A stretch of 64,000 bases of DNA from NCBI GenBank assembly GCA_027563935.2, contig CM050449.1, positions 77,345,178 through 77,409,177 of the forward strand. The letters run 5' to 3'. The notes below the pieces were generated by a model. That model did not search any database, was not told where the DNA came from, and saw nothing but the letters and a program-made list of their open reading frames with translations. Source of the DNA: Costus lasius. Lineage: Eukaryota; Streptophyta; Magnoliopsida; Zingiberales; Costaceae. Shown here piece after piece: positions 19,867 to 32,343 of this stretch (positions are counted from its first letter, which is position 1; each line of letters begins with the position of its first letter). A program made the position numbers and the translations under genes.

Positions 19867-22800
19867 TGTTAATCATTAATGGAATTAAAATTTTCATCCT
19901 ATCACTATTCGAATAAGATTAATTTTTCCTCATGGTAGGAGCATACAATTTTTGCACGTGTTAGGAGCGTTCAATTTTTATAAAATTTTTAACCCATAAA
20001 CGGAATTCAATTTCATAATCATATTACCGTTTGAATAAGATCAAATTTTTGCTCGTGTTAGAAGCGTACAATTTTTGGTAAATTATCATCTATAAATGAA
20101 ATTAAAATCACGATATTATCGCCGTTCGAATAAGAGTAATATTAACTCATGTTAAGAGTATACAGTTTTTGGTAAATTGTCAACCATAAACGAAAATTGT
20201 AATATCCCAAGTTTTTGAAAAAATAATTTTTGAAAATGAAAATTGGTATTTTGGATTTTTAGGGATTTTTTTGGAATTTTTCTAAATTTTTAAATGGATT
20301 GAAAATTAGTTTTTTATAAAAAAGTTCATTTGCGCTCGCGGGGGATCAAACCCTCGATGCGCAGGTTTATCCTGCCCAGCCCGACCACTAGGCTAAGTTG
20401 TGTTTTAATAAATAAATCACACCCGTTTTTATTGAGTTCGATTTAAGCGATTTTGGGGACCGAGTTCGACTCGTCGTCTTCCCCGCTGTTTGCGGCAACC
20501 GAGTCGTCGGTGGCCCTTGCTATTTTGGGATGCGTCTCGCATATATTTTAGAGGGCTTCGGCTCGTTTGGAGGCGAATCGAACCCTAGCCCATCTTCAAG
20601 TCGCGGCGCGCCGTCCGGAGCGAGAAATCAAGCTCGAACCAGTCATCGGAGTTCGAGCGGCGCCGCCTTGAGTTTTAGTTTCCCAGCGCCTTCTTCGATA
20701 CGCGTTTTCTATTCCAGACCTACGATATGGTTTCATAGCAAGGTAAGCTTACTTCTGTGAAGTTTCCATGATGTTCTGTTTGTTCTGGTGCTGTTTTGAG
20801 TATCGACGGTGATGACACCACCGTCGATAGTTTTGGTTGCTTCGAGCGCTTCGACCGTGAGTCGAAAGCTAGCCGTAGCCAGCTCTGGTACTTCTCCTCA
20901 GTGTCAGAAGCCGTCTGGTGAAGTCTGGTAGCGATCAGACGCGTGACGCGCCCTCAGGAGCTCGCCGGCGCAAGCTGTGGATGAAAGTCCGACGGCCTTG
21001 CACGACGGCGATCGGGCGGCGTGGGCGAGCGGCTGGTTCGGGTTGATTTAGGGTTTGGCCGGTTTATTTGGAAATAAACCCGGTCTGCTGAGTTTTGGAA
21101 ATCGATTTGGACCGACTCAACAGATTGGGCGGTTTGATTTCATTTTCGACCCAGCACTGGTTTTTGGTCTGGTTCGATCCTAATCCGATCGAATCCTGGC
21201 CGGTTCAGGTAGCCGTTGGAAAGCTTGTGATATTTTCCATCTAATGGTATCCTGTGTGTCCCAAGATTCTTCGAATATTTTGTGTAATTTTGGTTTCAAG
21301 ATTCGGTCTGACTTGGTTCAGCGTGAATCTGACCAGTTCACTACAATTTAGTCCGGTTCGGTGGCTTTTGGGTCCGATTCATTGGATCCATAGTTGGTTC
21401 CTTAGGTTTTGAGAAGTTTCGCTTCTGTTGGTGGTCTCTGTTTTCAAGTTTGAATCTTATTTGATGAAGTTTGTGTACAAATCTATGTTTCAGAGCGGTT
21501 GATCCAGTGTTTGGCTTGCTTCGTTTGATAACTAGTTTTCTTGGCTTTTCAAAGTAAGACCTCAAACCAGATTTCTATAGCTAAAGGTTTGGTATCCTTG
21601 TTTCCATTGACTCAGATAGTATAGTATCTTGTACATATTGAAGAGTTGCAATTTATTTATTGACATATTAGTTTTGCACTTTTGTATATCAGTTGCATAT
21701 TTGCATAATCAGTTTATCAGTATCCACGTTGTGGACAGCATAACCAGTTTTTTAGTATCCACGTGTGTGGACAGTTACATGTTATATTGAGCACATACAC
21801 AGTAGTATCCACTCTGTGGACGGATCGGGGTCCCAAGTTAGCATGCACCAGGATTCGTGACGCATGGTAGCGCGTGTGTTCACCATGTAAGGTGTGATAC
21901 ATCTTATCATGCGTACTCAAGGTGACGACCCCACAAGCCAGTAGGTATTGCTCACAGTTGATTTATGCATGGTATCAGTTTTCATATTTGACACAGATAA
22001 CTTAGTCGAATCAGTTTATCTAATTGCATTATAGTTTACAGTTTCAGTTCCAGCTATCAGCTTATACCAGTTTCAGTTCACAGTTTTCAGTATTCAGTTT
22101 ATTACAGTTTTGTTGTTCATGCTTCTTGCTAGTTTCCCTCCTTTGAATCTAAGGGACTACCCTTTCCTCTTGGGAGAGGCTTACTCAGCAATGTTTTGCT
22201 GAGTCGTGTTGATATTGCAGGTACTGGTCTGGACTAAGGAACTGGACTAAGGAAATCAAGGCTTGAATGTAAAGTATTACTTGATGGCTTATTCTTGAAG
22301 AATTGTGATTTTTGTACTAAAAAGTTTTTAGCTGAGATCTGAATGGTTCAAAAGTGTACTCTGATGTCTGTAATTATAAAGAGAATTTTGTAGCAGTCAG
22401 ACTTATGTTGTTGTTCCTAGATTATTAAGTCATAGTAGATTCTTTTATTTTAGTTTTAGAATCAGGGTGTAACAGGAATTGAAATTCACGATCTTATCAC
22501 CGTTCAAATCAGATCGAATTTTCACTCATGTTAGAAGCGTACAATTTTTTCTAAACTGTTCACCATAAACGGAATTAAAATTCACAACCTTATTACCATT
22601 CGAATAAGGTCGAATTTTTGCTCTTGTTATAAGCGTATAATTTTTTGTACATTCTCGACCATAAATGAAATTAAAATCCACTATTTTAATACCGTTCTAA
22701 TAAGATAGCATTTTTGGAAAGTTATCAACCATAAACGAAATTAAAATCACGATCTTATCACTGTTCGAATAAGATTAAAATTTTATTTGTGTTAAAAGTA

Positions 22801-25800
22801 TAAAATTTTTGATAAATTGTCAACCATAAATGGAATTTAAATTCACGATCTTATACCGTTTGAAAAAGATCGACTTCTCCCTCATGTTAGAAGCGTACAA
22901 TTTCTATAAAATTGTCAACCGTAAACGGAATTAAAATCACGATCTTATTAATATAAAATTAATTTTCTCTCCTATTAGGAGCGAACAATTTTGAGAAAAT
23001 TATCAACTATAAAAGGAATTAAAATTCACGATCATATCACCTTTCGAATAAGATCGAATTTTCGCTTGTGTTAAAAGCGTACAATTTTTGATAAAATGTT
23101 AACCATAAATGGAATTAAAATTCACAAGGTTATTTCTATTTGAATAAGAATAAATCTTCGCTCATGTTAAAAGCATACAATTTTTGATAAATTGTCAATC
23201 ATGAATGAAAATAAAATTCACAATTAAATTACTGTTTGAATAAGATCGAATTTTCACATGTATTAGGATCGTACAATTTTTGAAAAATTATCAACCATAA
23301 ACGAAATTGAAATTCACGATCTCATCTGTGCTCGAATAAGATTAAATTTTCGCTCGTGTAAGGAGCGTCAAATTTTTGGTAAATTGATAACCAAAAACTA
23401 AATTAAAAATCACAATCAATATTACCATTCAAATAAGATCGAATTTTTGTTCGTGTTAAGAGCGTATAATTTTTGCTAAATTATTAACCATAAACAAAAT
23501 TTAAATTGATAATCTTATTACTGTTAGAATAAGAACGAATTTATTTGTATTAAGAGGGTACAATTTTTGGTAAATTGTCAACTATAAACGGAATTCGAAT
23601 CATGATCTTATCACCATTCGAATAAGATTAAATTTTGTTCGTGTTAGAAGCGTACAAGTTTTGTTAAATTATTAACTATAAACGGTATTTAAATTCAGTA
23701 TCTTATCACTGTTCAAATAAGATTGATGACATTGCGCTCGTGTTAGAAGCGAATAATCTTTGAAAAATTGTCAAACATACACAAATTAAAATCACGTTCT
23801 TATCTCTATTCAAATAAGATTAATTTTCGCTCGTATTAGGAGAAAACAATTTTTGGTACACTATCAACCATAAACGGAATAGAAATTCACGATCTTATGA
23901 CCGATTGAATAAGATCAAATTTTCAATCGTGTTAGGAGAGCAAATAATTTTTAGTAAATTGCTAACCATAAACGAAATTTAAATTCACCATCTTACCATC
24001 ATTCGAATAAGACTATTCGCCCATGTTTGAGACATACAATTTATGGTAAATTATCATCCATAAACAAAATTGAAATCATGAACTTATCACCATTCGAATA
24101 AGATTAATTTTTTGCTCTTATTACGAGCACATAATTTTTGTTATATTGTCAACCATAAACGAAATTGAAATTCACAATCATAATACCGTTCAAATAAGAT
24201 CGAATTTTTGCTCGAGTTAGGAGCATACAATATCTAGTAAATTGTCAACCATAAACAAAAATTAAAATACACGATATTATACCATACGTATAAGATTGAA
24301 TTTTCACTCGTGTTAATGAGCGTACAATTTTTAGTAAATTATTAACTATAAACGGAATTGAAATTATGATCTTATTACCGTTCGAATAAGATTAAATTTT
24401 TGCTTGTGTTAGGAGCATACAATTTTTTATAAATTATCAACCATAAATAGAATTGAAATTCACGATCTTATTACCGTTCGAATAAGATCGAATTTTCGCT
24501 GAGCGTACAAATTTTGGTAAATTATCATCATAAATGGAATTGAAATTAACAATCAATATTACCCATTCAAATAAGATTAAATTTTTGCTCATGTTCGGTA
24601 CATACAATTTTTGCTAAATTGTTAACCATAACTGGAATTGAAATTCAAAATCTTATAAATGTTCGAATGAGATTGATTTTTCACTCGTGTTACTGGGCTA
24701 CAATTTTTTATAAATTGTTAAACATAAACAAAATTGATATCATGATCTTATCATCGTATAAACAAGATCAACTTTTCGCTCGTGTTAGGGGCGTACAGTT
24801 TTTTGAAAAAATATCAACCATTAACGGAATTAAAAATTTTCATCTTATCACTCTTCGAATATGATTAATTTTTTCTCATGTTGAGAGCCTACAATTTTTA
24901 GTAAATTATTAATTATAAACAGAATTAAAATTCACAATCTTAATACTATTCGAATAGGATCGAATTTTTCCTCATGTTATACGCGTATACTTTTTTTTTG
25001 TATATTCTCAACCATAAGCAGAATTGAAATTCACAATCTTACTTCCATACAAATAAAATCAAATTTTTTGCTTGTATCAGAAGGATACCATTTCCGGTAA
25101 GTTGCCAACCATAAACAAAATTAAAATTACAATTTTATCACCGTTCGAATAAGATTAAATTTTCGTTCATGTTAGAAGTGTAAAATTTTTCATAAATTGT
25201 CCATCATAAATGGAACTTAAATTCAAGATCGACTTATCAAAAATTGTAAAATTAACAACAATAACCGGAATTAAAATCACAATTTTATCGTATTCAATCA
25301 TAAACAGAATTAAAATTCACGATCATTTCACAGTTCAAATATGATCGAATTTTCGCTCGTGTTAAGAGCGTACAATCTATGGTAAGCTGTTAGCTATAAA
25401 TGTAATTAAAATTCATAATCCTATTTCCGTTTGAATAAGATTAATTTTTTTTATCGAATTAGGAGCATATAATTTTTAGTAAATTGACAACCATAAATGA
25501 AATTGAAATTCACAATCTCAACAACGTTTGAATAAGATTACATTTTCCCTCGTGTTAGAAGCGTCCAATTTTTGGTAAAATGACAACCATAAACAAATTA
25601 AAATTTACAATCAATGTTACCATACGAATAAGTTCAAATTTTTGCTCATGTTAGGAGAGTATAATTTTTGTTAAATTGTCAATCATAAACAGAATTTAAA
25701 TTGAATTGCATTACCTTTCGAATAAGAATAAATTTTCATTTGTATTAGGAGGGAACAATTTTTGATAAATTATCAAGTATAAACGAAATTCAAATCACGA

Positions 25801-26160
25801 TTTTATCACCATTCGAAGAAGATTAAATTTATGTTTGTATTAGAAGCGTACAATTTTGGTTAAATTGTTAACCATAAATGGAATTTAAATTCACGATCTT
25901 ATCACCGTTAAAATAAGATTAACATTTTACTCGTGTTAGAAGTATAAAATCTTTAAAAAATTATCAAGCATAAACAAAATTAGAATCACGATCTTATCTC
26001 CGTTTGAATAAAATTAATTTTTGCTCGTATTAGGAGCATACAATTTTTGATAAATTATCAATCAAAAATTGAATTGAAATTCACAATTTATCACCGTTCA
26101 AATAAGATCAAATTTTCGCATGTGTTAGGAGCGTATAATTTTTGATAAATTATCTCCATA
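19867..26160 (+). repeat. Central ~95-bp satellite array, about 40 units, split by a solo LTR
   Basis: Units have a near-palindromic consensus: GATCTTATCACCGTTCGAAT, AAGATCGAATTTTCGCTCGT, GTTAGGAGCGTACAATTTTT, then GTAAATTGTCAACCATAAAC and GGAATT. Landmark CCATAAA recurs every 90-98 bp. The array occupies 19867-20207 and 22475-26160. Units are 70-90 percent alike by eye and carry no gene; the frame at 24619-24864 is spurious. Confidence 0.85.
20208..22474 (+). mobile_element. Solo LTR, probably Ty3/Gypsy (Tekay/Del-like), 2.27 kb
   Basis: Starts TGTAATATCCC and ends GGTGTAACA, cutting the 95-bp satellite inside its CATAAACGGAATTG block. It is much richer in GC than the surroundings. The 3' part contains GGCTTACTCAGCAATG and TTGCAGGTACTGGTC, blocks I associate with long LTRs of chromoviruses. 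A TATA-like element (GCATATATTTTA) lies near 20538. The 5-bp flanks (AAAAT and GGAAT) do not match well, so no target duplication is claimed. The short frame at 20530-20760 is not supported as a gene. Confidence 0.6.
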
Positions 26161-26665
26161 ACAAGAGCAAAAATTTCATTTATGGTTAACAATTTATAAA
26201 AAAATTATATGCCCCTAACACGAGCAAGAATTTAATCTTACTCAAATAGTGATAAGAACGTGATTTTAATTCTATCTATGGTTGAAAATTTACCAAAAAT
26301 TATACACGAACGAGCGATAATATGATTGTGAATAACATATATAACCAAAAAACTAAAAATAATGAAATAATCTAAAGTCAAAAATGAAAAATTAAACAAC
26401 AAAAGTAAAAAAAATCAAAGTTACAAATTTGAAAAAAAAATTTCAAAGTAAAACATAAACTCACAAAATAATAATTACAAAAATTAGAATTTAGAAATTT
26501 GATAAGAAAACCAAATAATAAAAAATAAAAAAATGAAAATTAGAAATAAGAAATTCAAAACCAAAGTAAAAAAAATAAAATCAGAAATTAAAAATGAGAA
26601 ATTAAAAAATTAAAATTAAATAATTTAAATTAGAAACAAAATAACTAAATATAAAATAAAATAAT
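26160..26665 (-). repeat. Right inverted arm of the foldback structure
   Basis: Satellite units flip to the inverse orientation at about 26160, followed by an A-rich segment that is the reverse complement of 18840-19160. Confidence 0.7.
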
Positions 26666-27178
26666 ACAAAACTCTAAAATTATTATACAAAAATAACCTT
26701 TATTGAATTTTTTTATTTCTATTTTTTTATTTTGATTTTTGATTTTTGATATTTTATACATTTGATTATTTTTTATTCTAAACATAGGTGTTGACTCTAA
26801 TACCATTATGTCGGGGGGGAAGCATGTGATGGTCTAGCATAAATAAAAATGGATCTAACTAACATGCAAGATTAAACTATAGTGGTTTTCAAGATTAATA
26901 TGTAACTAAACTAATCTAAACATGCATTTAAACAATTTTAAAGATAGACATGCTAATTAAACTATTACTAATCATGCAAAACAAAAACATAAAAGAAAAT
27001 ACTAAAAAAAGACTCACCTTGCAGTCCTTGAGAGTAGAAGAACCATACATCCCAATCTTCACCGGTCCTATTATGATGGAAGGTGTCAGTTACACAGAAC
27101 ATCACTGCACGCCCACATGTGTGGGTGAGTTAAATGCCCAACAATATCAAAAGATCAAGAGAGAGGCTAGTCCTCAAA
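26666..27178. other. Unassigned AT-rich DNA
   Basis: Low-complexity T-rich stretch, then a segment with an 82-codon open frame at 26950-27198 that has no recognised motif. No gene is supported. Confidence 0.4.
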
Positions 27179-28600
27179 TTTCTCTTGCTAACATTTAAAA
27201 AGACTATCTATTTAGAGGGGAAAAAGAGATATCTTGCACCAAGCCTTCTTCATCTTTATGCTGATTCCTACAAATAAGAGAGAAAGTACAGTAAGATGCT
27301 CTCAAAAGATAAAACACAAGAAAGTTGAAAATTTTATCTAAAATATATGCCATGAGGAAGGGATCCAAGAAATGTAGCAAAAACAATATATGTTAGATAA
27401 ATCAAATAATGTGTCACGTGAGGAAGAAAAATAATAACAATCATATAGTTAAGACTTTCTAGATCTTGGAAACTTTTTGAAAACAGTCTCTATAATACCC
27501 AACTCTAGATAGAATTATCCTATCATCACAAAACAGATTGAATTCCAAAACAATAACATCACTTAATAAGAGAATAGTTATTAGAAATAATTTTGACAAA
27601 AAAAAGGCAGCACAAATAATTTTACGAGTTGAACCCAATAAGGATTCTAAGAATAATATCATTTGAAGATTAATATCATTCATATAGTTTATGTAGATAA
27701 ATAATTTTGAATTCTCTTACATTTAAAAAGAGTATCTATTTAGAGAGGGAAAGAGAGAAAATCTTGTGCTAAGCTTCCTTCGTCCTTTAGCTGATTCCTA
27801 CAAATAAAAGAAAAGGTACAAATGCTATTAAAGATCAAGAAACAAAACACAAAAGTTATAGAACTTATCTAGAAGATGTGTCATAAGGAAGCGATCCACG
27901 AGATGCAACAGCAAAAGCAATGTATGTTAAATCAAATAATGTGTCACATGAGAAAAGAAAATAAGAACAAGCATATGGTGCTCCTCTAGATCTTGGCAGT
28001 CTCCTTGTAATACTCAACTATGGATAGAATTTTTCTGTCATAAGAAAACAAATTGGATTCCAAAATCATCACTTAATAAGAGAATAATTATTAGGAACAA
28101 TATTAACAAAAACAAATAATTTTACGAGTTGCACCCAACAAGGATTCTAAGAATAATATCCTTTGAAGATTAGAATTACTAATAAAGATTATCAAATCTA
28201 ATACCATTCATACAGATTATGTATATATGTAAAATTGAGTTCTCTTACTAACATTTAAAAATACTATCTATTTAGAGGGGAAAAGAGAGTAGATCTTGTG
28301 CCAAGCCTCCTTTATACTTATGCTGATTCCTATAAATAAGAGAGAAGGTGTAGAAAGATACTCATTAAGATCAAGAAACAAAGCACAAGAAAGTTGAACT
28401 TATCTAGAAGATGCGCCATGAGCAAGGGATCCAAGAGAAGCAATAGCAAAAGAAATATATGTTAGATAAAGCAATATATGAAGACAGTCTCCATGTAATA
28501 CGCAACTCTAGATAGAGTTATCCTATCATCTGAATTCCAAAACAATATCATCACTTAATAAGAGAATAGTATTAAAAATAATTTTGATAAAAAAAAAAAC
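27179..28600. repeat. Tandem repeat of ~530 bp, three copies
   Basis: The block ACATTTAAAAAGACTATCTATTTAGAG recurs with small changes at about 27191, 27720 and 28252 (spacing about 530). Each is followed by GCTGATTCCTACAAATAA, a ...GGGATCCAAGAGA-like block and a CACTTAATAAGAGAATA block. Copies differ by substitutions and indels; the third is slightly shorter. No coding frame runs through all copies. Confidence 0.82.
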
Positions 28601-29226
28601 AGGCACTACAAATCCCTCTAGTTCCACTCAACAAAATTAGAAAGCAATTTTGATTAAAAGAATTTTCAAAAGAGCAAGCAGCTAAGGCACTACAAGTCAG
28701 ACACCTGATTTAATGCCCTCCTATCAGCCTGTAAAGACACCATCAGATATGATAGCAACCAACATTTTTCCATCCATAAACAGTTGTTTCTCATGCATGT
28801 TAACCAATTCCATGGGTGCTACCTTACTAAAAAAGCATAAAGAAAGCCAAAACAATATCTATGATGGTTAGTATCCATTTCATTCTTACGTGCTCCTAGC
28901 TTGATAAATAACACCTTTTCCAGTAGAATTCCTAAGAAGCATACCTCTATCAGTCGATAGGTTTATTTAGACTCGGCACCATGATTAAGGTTTAAAAAAA
29001 AACAAACACAGACAGATAGATAGACAAACAGACATATATATATACATATATACACATACACATATATATATATATATATATATACATATATACACATACA
29101 TATGTCCAATTGGTTTAAAATCTCGATCAGGTTCACCAATACGTACCAAATGTACTAACAATAAATGGTCCTCGTACTAGATATATTGACATTACATATA
29201 TTGTCGGTGTCACCAAACTAACAAGA

Positions 29227-29294
<68 letters not shown>

Positions 29295-29337
29295 GTTTAA
29301 CTAGTCCAAACTAACCAACTCTACATATTCATTCAAG
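28601..29337. other. Unassigned DNA with TA/CA microsatellites
   Basis: Contains alternating TA and CATA runs at 29033-29090 and a long pure (TA)n tract at about 29228-29290. No gene seen. Confidence 0.6.
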
Positions 29338-30183
29338 CTTTTTTTTTTTTTTTTTGCCAAAGGCAAGTATGTGATTTTATATAACCCAAACAAATATATA
29401 CAGATTGTGTACCATCACTCCAACTCCCTTCCTCCTTTCAAAACCCCAAAGAAAATTTTGACAGGGTCTCCCCTGTAATATGTGACGCGGGGAGCCTGTG
29501 ATACATGTTTCTATCACCCAAAACCAAAACAAAAAGAAAAGGAGAGTGGAAAACAGTTCGATCCAACATCCATTCAGCATTTTACATTCCAACACACGGT
29601 AGATGCAAGACATCATTATTGCCCGCGTGGCCTTTGGTTTTTGACAGTGCTCACACCAAATATGGATAACAGCCCTGCTGCCACCCACCATCATGGAGAA
29701 ATACGTAAGGGAAGTCCAGCCTGGACTCAGCACTTCCGCCATGCCATGGAACCTCCTGGAAAGGATTTGCGCTTCCTGTAGCTTGAAATTGCATGTGTGT
29801 TGTATAGGCATGCTTTGGCTGTCTCCATTTCAAATAAGCAGGCGAGAGTCTCCTTCCTGCAATATGCATAGGTCCACTTGAGGAATGGGGGGCCTCCAAC
29901 CTACAGCCTTCAGGCTCACAGTCGCCGATACCCGAGCGCTATCTAGCCTCCATCCTTCAATATGTGCCGATACAGAATTTGGGGAGTTTGGGCATGCTGC
30001 TAATGCAAGATGCGATCCATCCGCAAATCCCAGAGCAAGATTTGAAAAGCAGCAAATAGATGTAGCCTGCAAAATCAGCATAATAGAGATGGCACTGAGT
30101 CATAAAAAGAGCTTAGAAGAAGAAAGCATGCTTCCTCAGTCTAGATATTGTGATGCCCAGGCACTCAATTGGTTGAGAAGATG
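29338..30183 (-). mobile_element. LINE D, 3' part only, minus strand
   Basis: A T run (minus-strand A tail) at 29339-29355 is followed by GCCAAAGGCAAGTATGTG and ATTTTATATAACC, the reverse complement of the family 3' end. The block GACAGGGTCTCCCCTGTA near 29460 is the conserved 3' UTR block. The upstream part to about 30183 is UTR-like. Open frames here (29377-29811 and shadows) do not match LINE proteins and are not called as genes. The 5' end is approximate. Confidence 0.7.
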
Positions 30184-32284
30184 AACCGCCGCTACAAACC
30201 AGAAATAATAAATAATAGTCAGCTCGGACTAGTATTTCATTCCATGTCAAAGTAACAATGAGTAAATTTGAAAATAACGGGCAACTCAAAGAAATTTATT
30301 AATATTTAGTGGTGTGTATCACATTCACGTGTATATATAAATTAGGGTCATATACTATAAACATGAAATAGACTACGTTAATTGCATTATTAATCTGAAT
30401 ACAGAAATGAAGTTGCTAGGTTAAGAGATGGCAATCATCTATCAACAAAAATCAAACACAAATCTATTACAAATAATGAAACAAATAGAGAACCCTTTTT
30501 TAGTGTAAAAAATATAACATGAATTATTAAAACATATGGAGGAGGAATAATATTAATTATCCTTATATAATAGCATCAAATTATAGACATTTGGTATAAA
30601 GTGTTCATAATTTATCGTTTAATAGTTGTAAGACAACGTTGAGAATAACTTGAAAGAATAGTTTATCACCTTGATTTTCTTTAGTGGGAGACCTAAATAA
30701 GTTGCCCTCCCAATTTTGCATTACCCAAACGTATCTCTTGTAAAATAGAGTTATATAAAACAATTTCTGAATTTCATCATTCTAAAAAACAATAGAACAA
30801 TATAGAAGATCCGTTGGATACTAAGAAGGAAAAATGTTAAGTACGGGGACACTGCACGATGCGGTGGCCCCATCCACCCTCCATTGTGAATTTCAACATC
30901 AACAAACATGCATCATTGTCATCGCAAGTTCAAGAAAAAGCATTCATATTTTTTCATGTAAGTGAACACACTGGGTGTAGGTCCAGATCAATTTAAATAT
31001 CCTCCTGCTTGGGAGACTTTGATTCACCTTAAATAGTATAGTGATCTAAAAGGATAGTCATGATTCAAAAGGCGGAAACCTTGAATAAAGTTTACGGCAG
31101 CAGCGGAAGCTTCGAACTGCTTCTACCGCCGTCCACTACTTCCGTGCTCCAACCATTGCTATGATGCCGGTCTCTCACTGGATCGGTACCAACCAAAGGA
31201 GCTGGTACCGGACCAGTTCCTCAAACACTGAGGATAGTCCTGTCTCCTGTGCATAGCTTATTCCACACAAGTATTGTTATTGATGAGAAATATCATAGTA
31301 TTCCACTATTCTCCTATAAATTTGATAATATTACTTTGCCTCCCATATTTCATTGAACTAATTCGCTTTTCTCCCAATTAGCTCAAATAACTAAGCTAAC
31401 AGGGAATAAATGAAACTATTAGCTGTAAGAGGCAAGGTGTTTAACTTCAGAGGGAAAGTGAAACCGAATTAAAATTAAAGGAGGCCAAATCTAGACTTTA
31501 TCAACACAATATCTATAACAATTTGTCAAGATGTTCTAGAAGAATTGGCATTCAGATTTCATAATAGAAATAATCTCACCTCTTTCTTTGTTTTAATACT
31601 CCAATTCAAGTTATCTACAGAAACCATATATGTCCCCATCATAGTCAAAGCATTCAGTTTTAAGTATGCTTCCTTGATAGTGAAACTAATTTGAGTTCTC
31701 TATTTCCTACTTTAATAATAATAATAATAATAATAAAATACATACTAAAATAAAAAAGTAAATTAATTGTCCGGTAAACCCGCGACCACAACCCCGACCC
31801 GACTTGACTCGGCGTGGCGTGGCGAGGCGCGTGCGCGCGTGTGTGTGTTTTGGATCAACTTGGTTTAGATAGTTGATTGCCCTTTGAATGCCCCAACTAC
31901 ATTTAAACCAAAGTATCCCTTCCAACTCCCCCAATGTGGGACTAAGGGACTTTTGGGTTTTCAAACTCCAACACAACTTATGAGGATGGGTGCCTTATGT
32001 TTTTTTATCTCCATTTTATACATTGTTTTTCAAAAAAATATGCATATCAAGTGCATAATATTTATGTTTTTCACAATTTGCAAAAGGATTATTTTAAACA
32101 TTATTAAAATAATTAAATTATATATTATGCATATAAGATCAGTTATGCACATTATGTTTATTAAGTGCAAATGTTCTTTATATCTATGCACAATTTTTTT
32201 TATATGTGCATTTTTTCATTAGTACATTAAGAATTTATTATGAATATTTAATTAGTAACTTATGCATGTGCTATCTTTTATAGA
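30184..32284. other. Unassigned intergenic DNA
   Basis: No gene recognised. Contains an (AAT)n microsatellite at about 31713-31736, a GC-rich patch at 31780-31850 with GTGTGTGT, and a segment with AATGTGGGACTAAGG near 31933, a motif common in plant repeat-derived promoters. AT-rich from 31990 to 32280. Confidence 0.5.
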
Positions 32285-32343
32285 TGGCCCATGCAGGTCT
32301 TGAACCTGCGACCTTCGCCTTATTAGCACGACCTTCGCGTTAT
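32285..32343 (-). pseudogene. tRNA-Ile(AAT) 3'-half relic
   Basis: On the minus strand the sequence reads from the anticodon stem (GTGCTAATAAGGCGAAGG) through the T arm (GGTCGCAGGTTCAAGACC) to the acceptor end TGGGCCA, matching the 3' half of plant nuclear tRNA-Ile with anticodon AAT. The 5' half is missing; instead a second ATAACGCGAAGG piece precedes it, a small tandem duplication. It cannot fold into a full tRNA and may be a tRNA-derived repeat. Confidence 0.65.

Larger units (their letters stand above)
18834..26665. mobile_element. Foldback-like structure: inverted AT-rich arms around a ~95-bp satellite
   Basis: The T-rich segment 18834-19160 matches the reverse complement of 26340-26665 over several hundred bases, for example the TTATTATTTGGTTTTC and ACTTTTGTTGTTT landmarks. 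Inside the arms the satellite is inverted on the left (about 19160-19866) and right (about 26160-26330) relative to the central array. Long modular inverted repeats with internal tandem repeats are the hallmark of foldback elements. No transposase and no clear target-site duplication were found, so it could also be an inverted satellite duplication. Confidence 0.6.

Noticed and set aside
20530..20760. 76-codon ORF in the solo LTR as a gene
   Set aside because: No domain, lies in LTR sequence, and the surrounding structure explains the GC-rich composition.
29377..30184. Overlapping ORFs of 80-144 codons near the LINE tail
   Set aside because: They lie on both strands of the LINE 3' UTR and do not match ORF2 or any recognised family.
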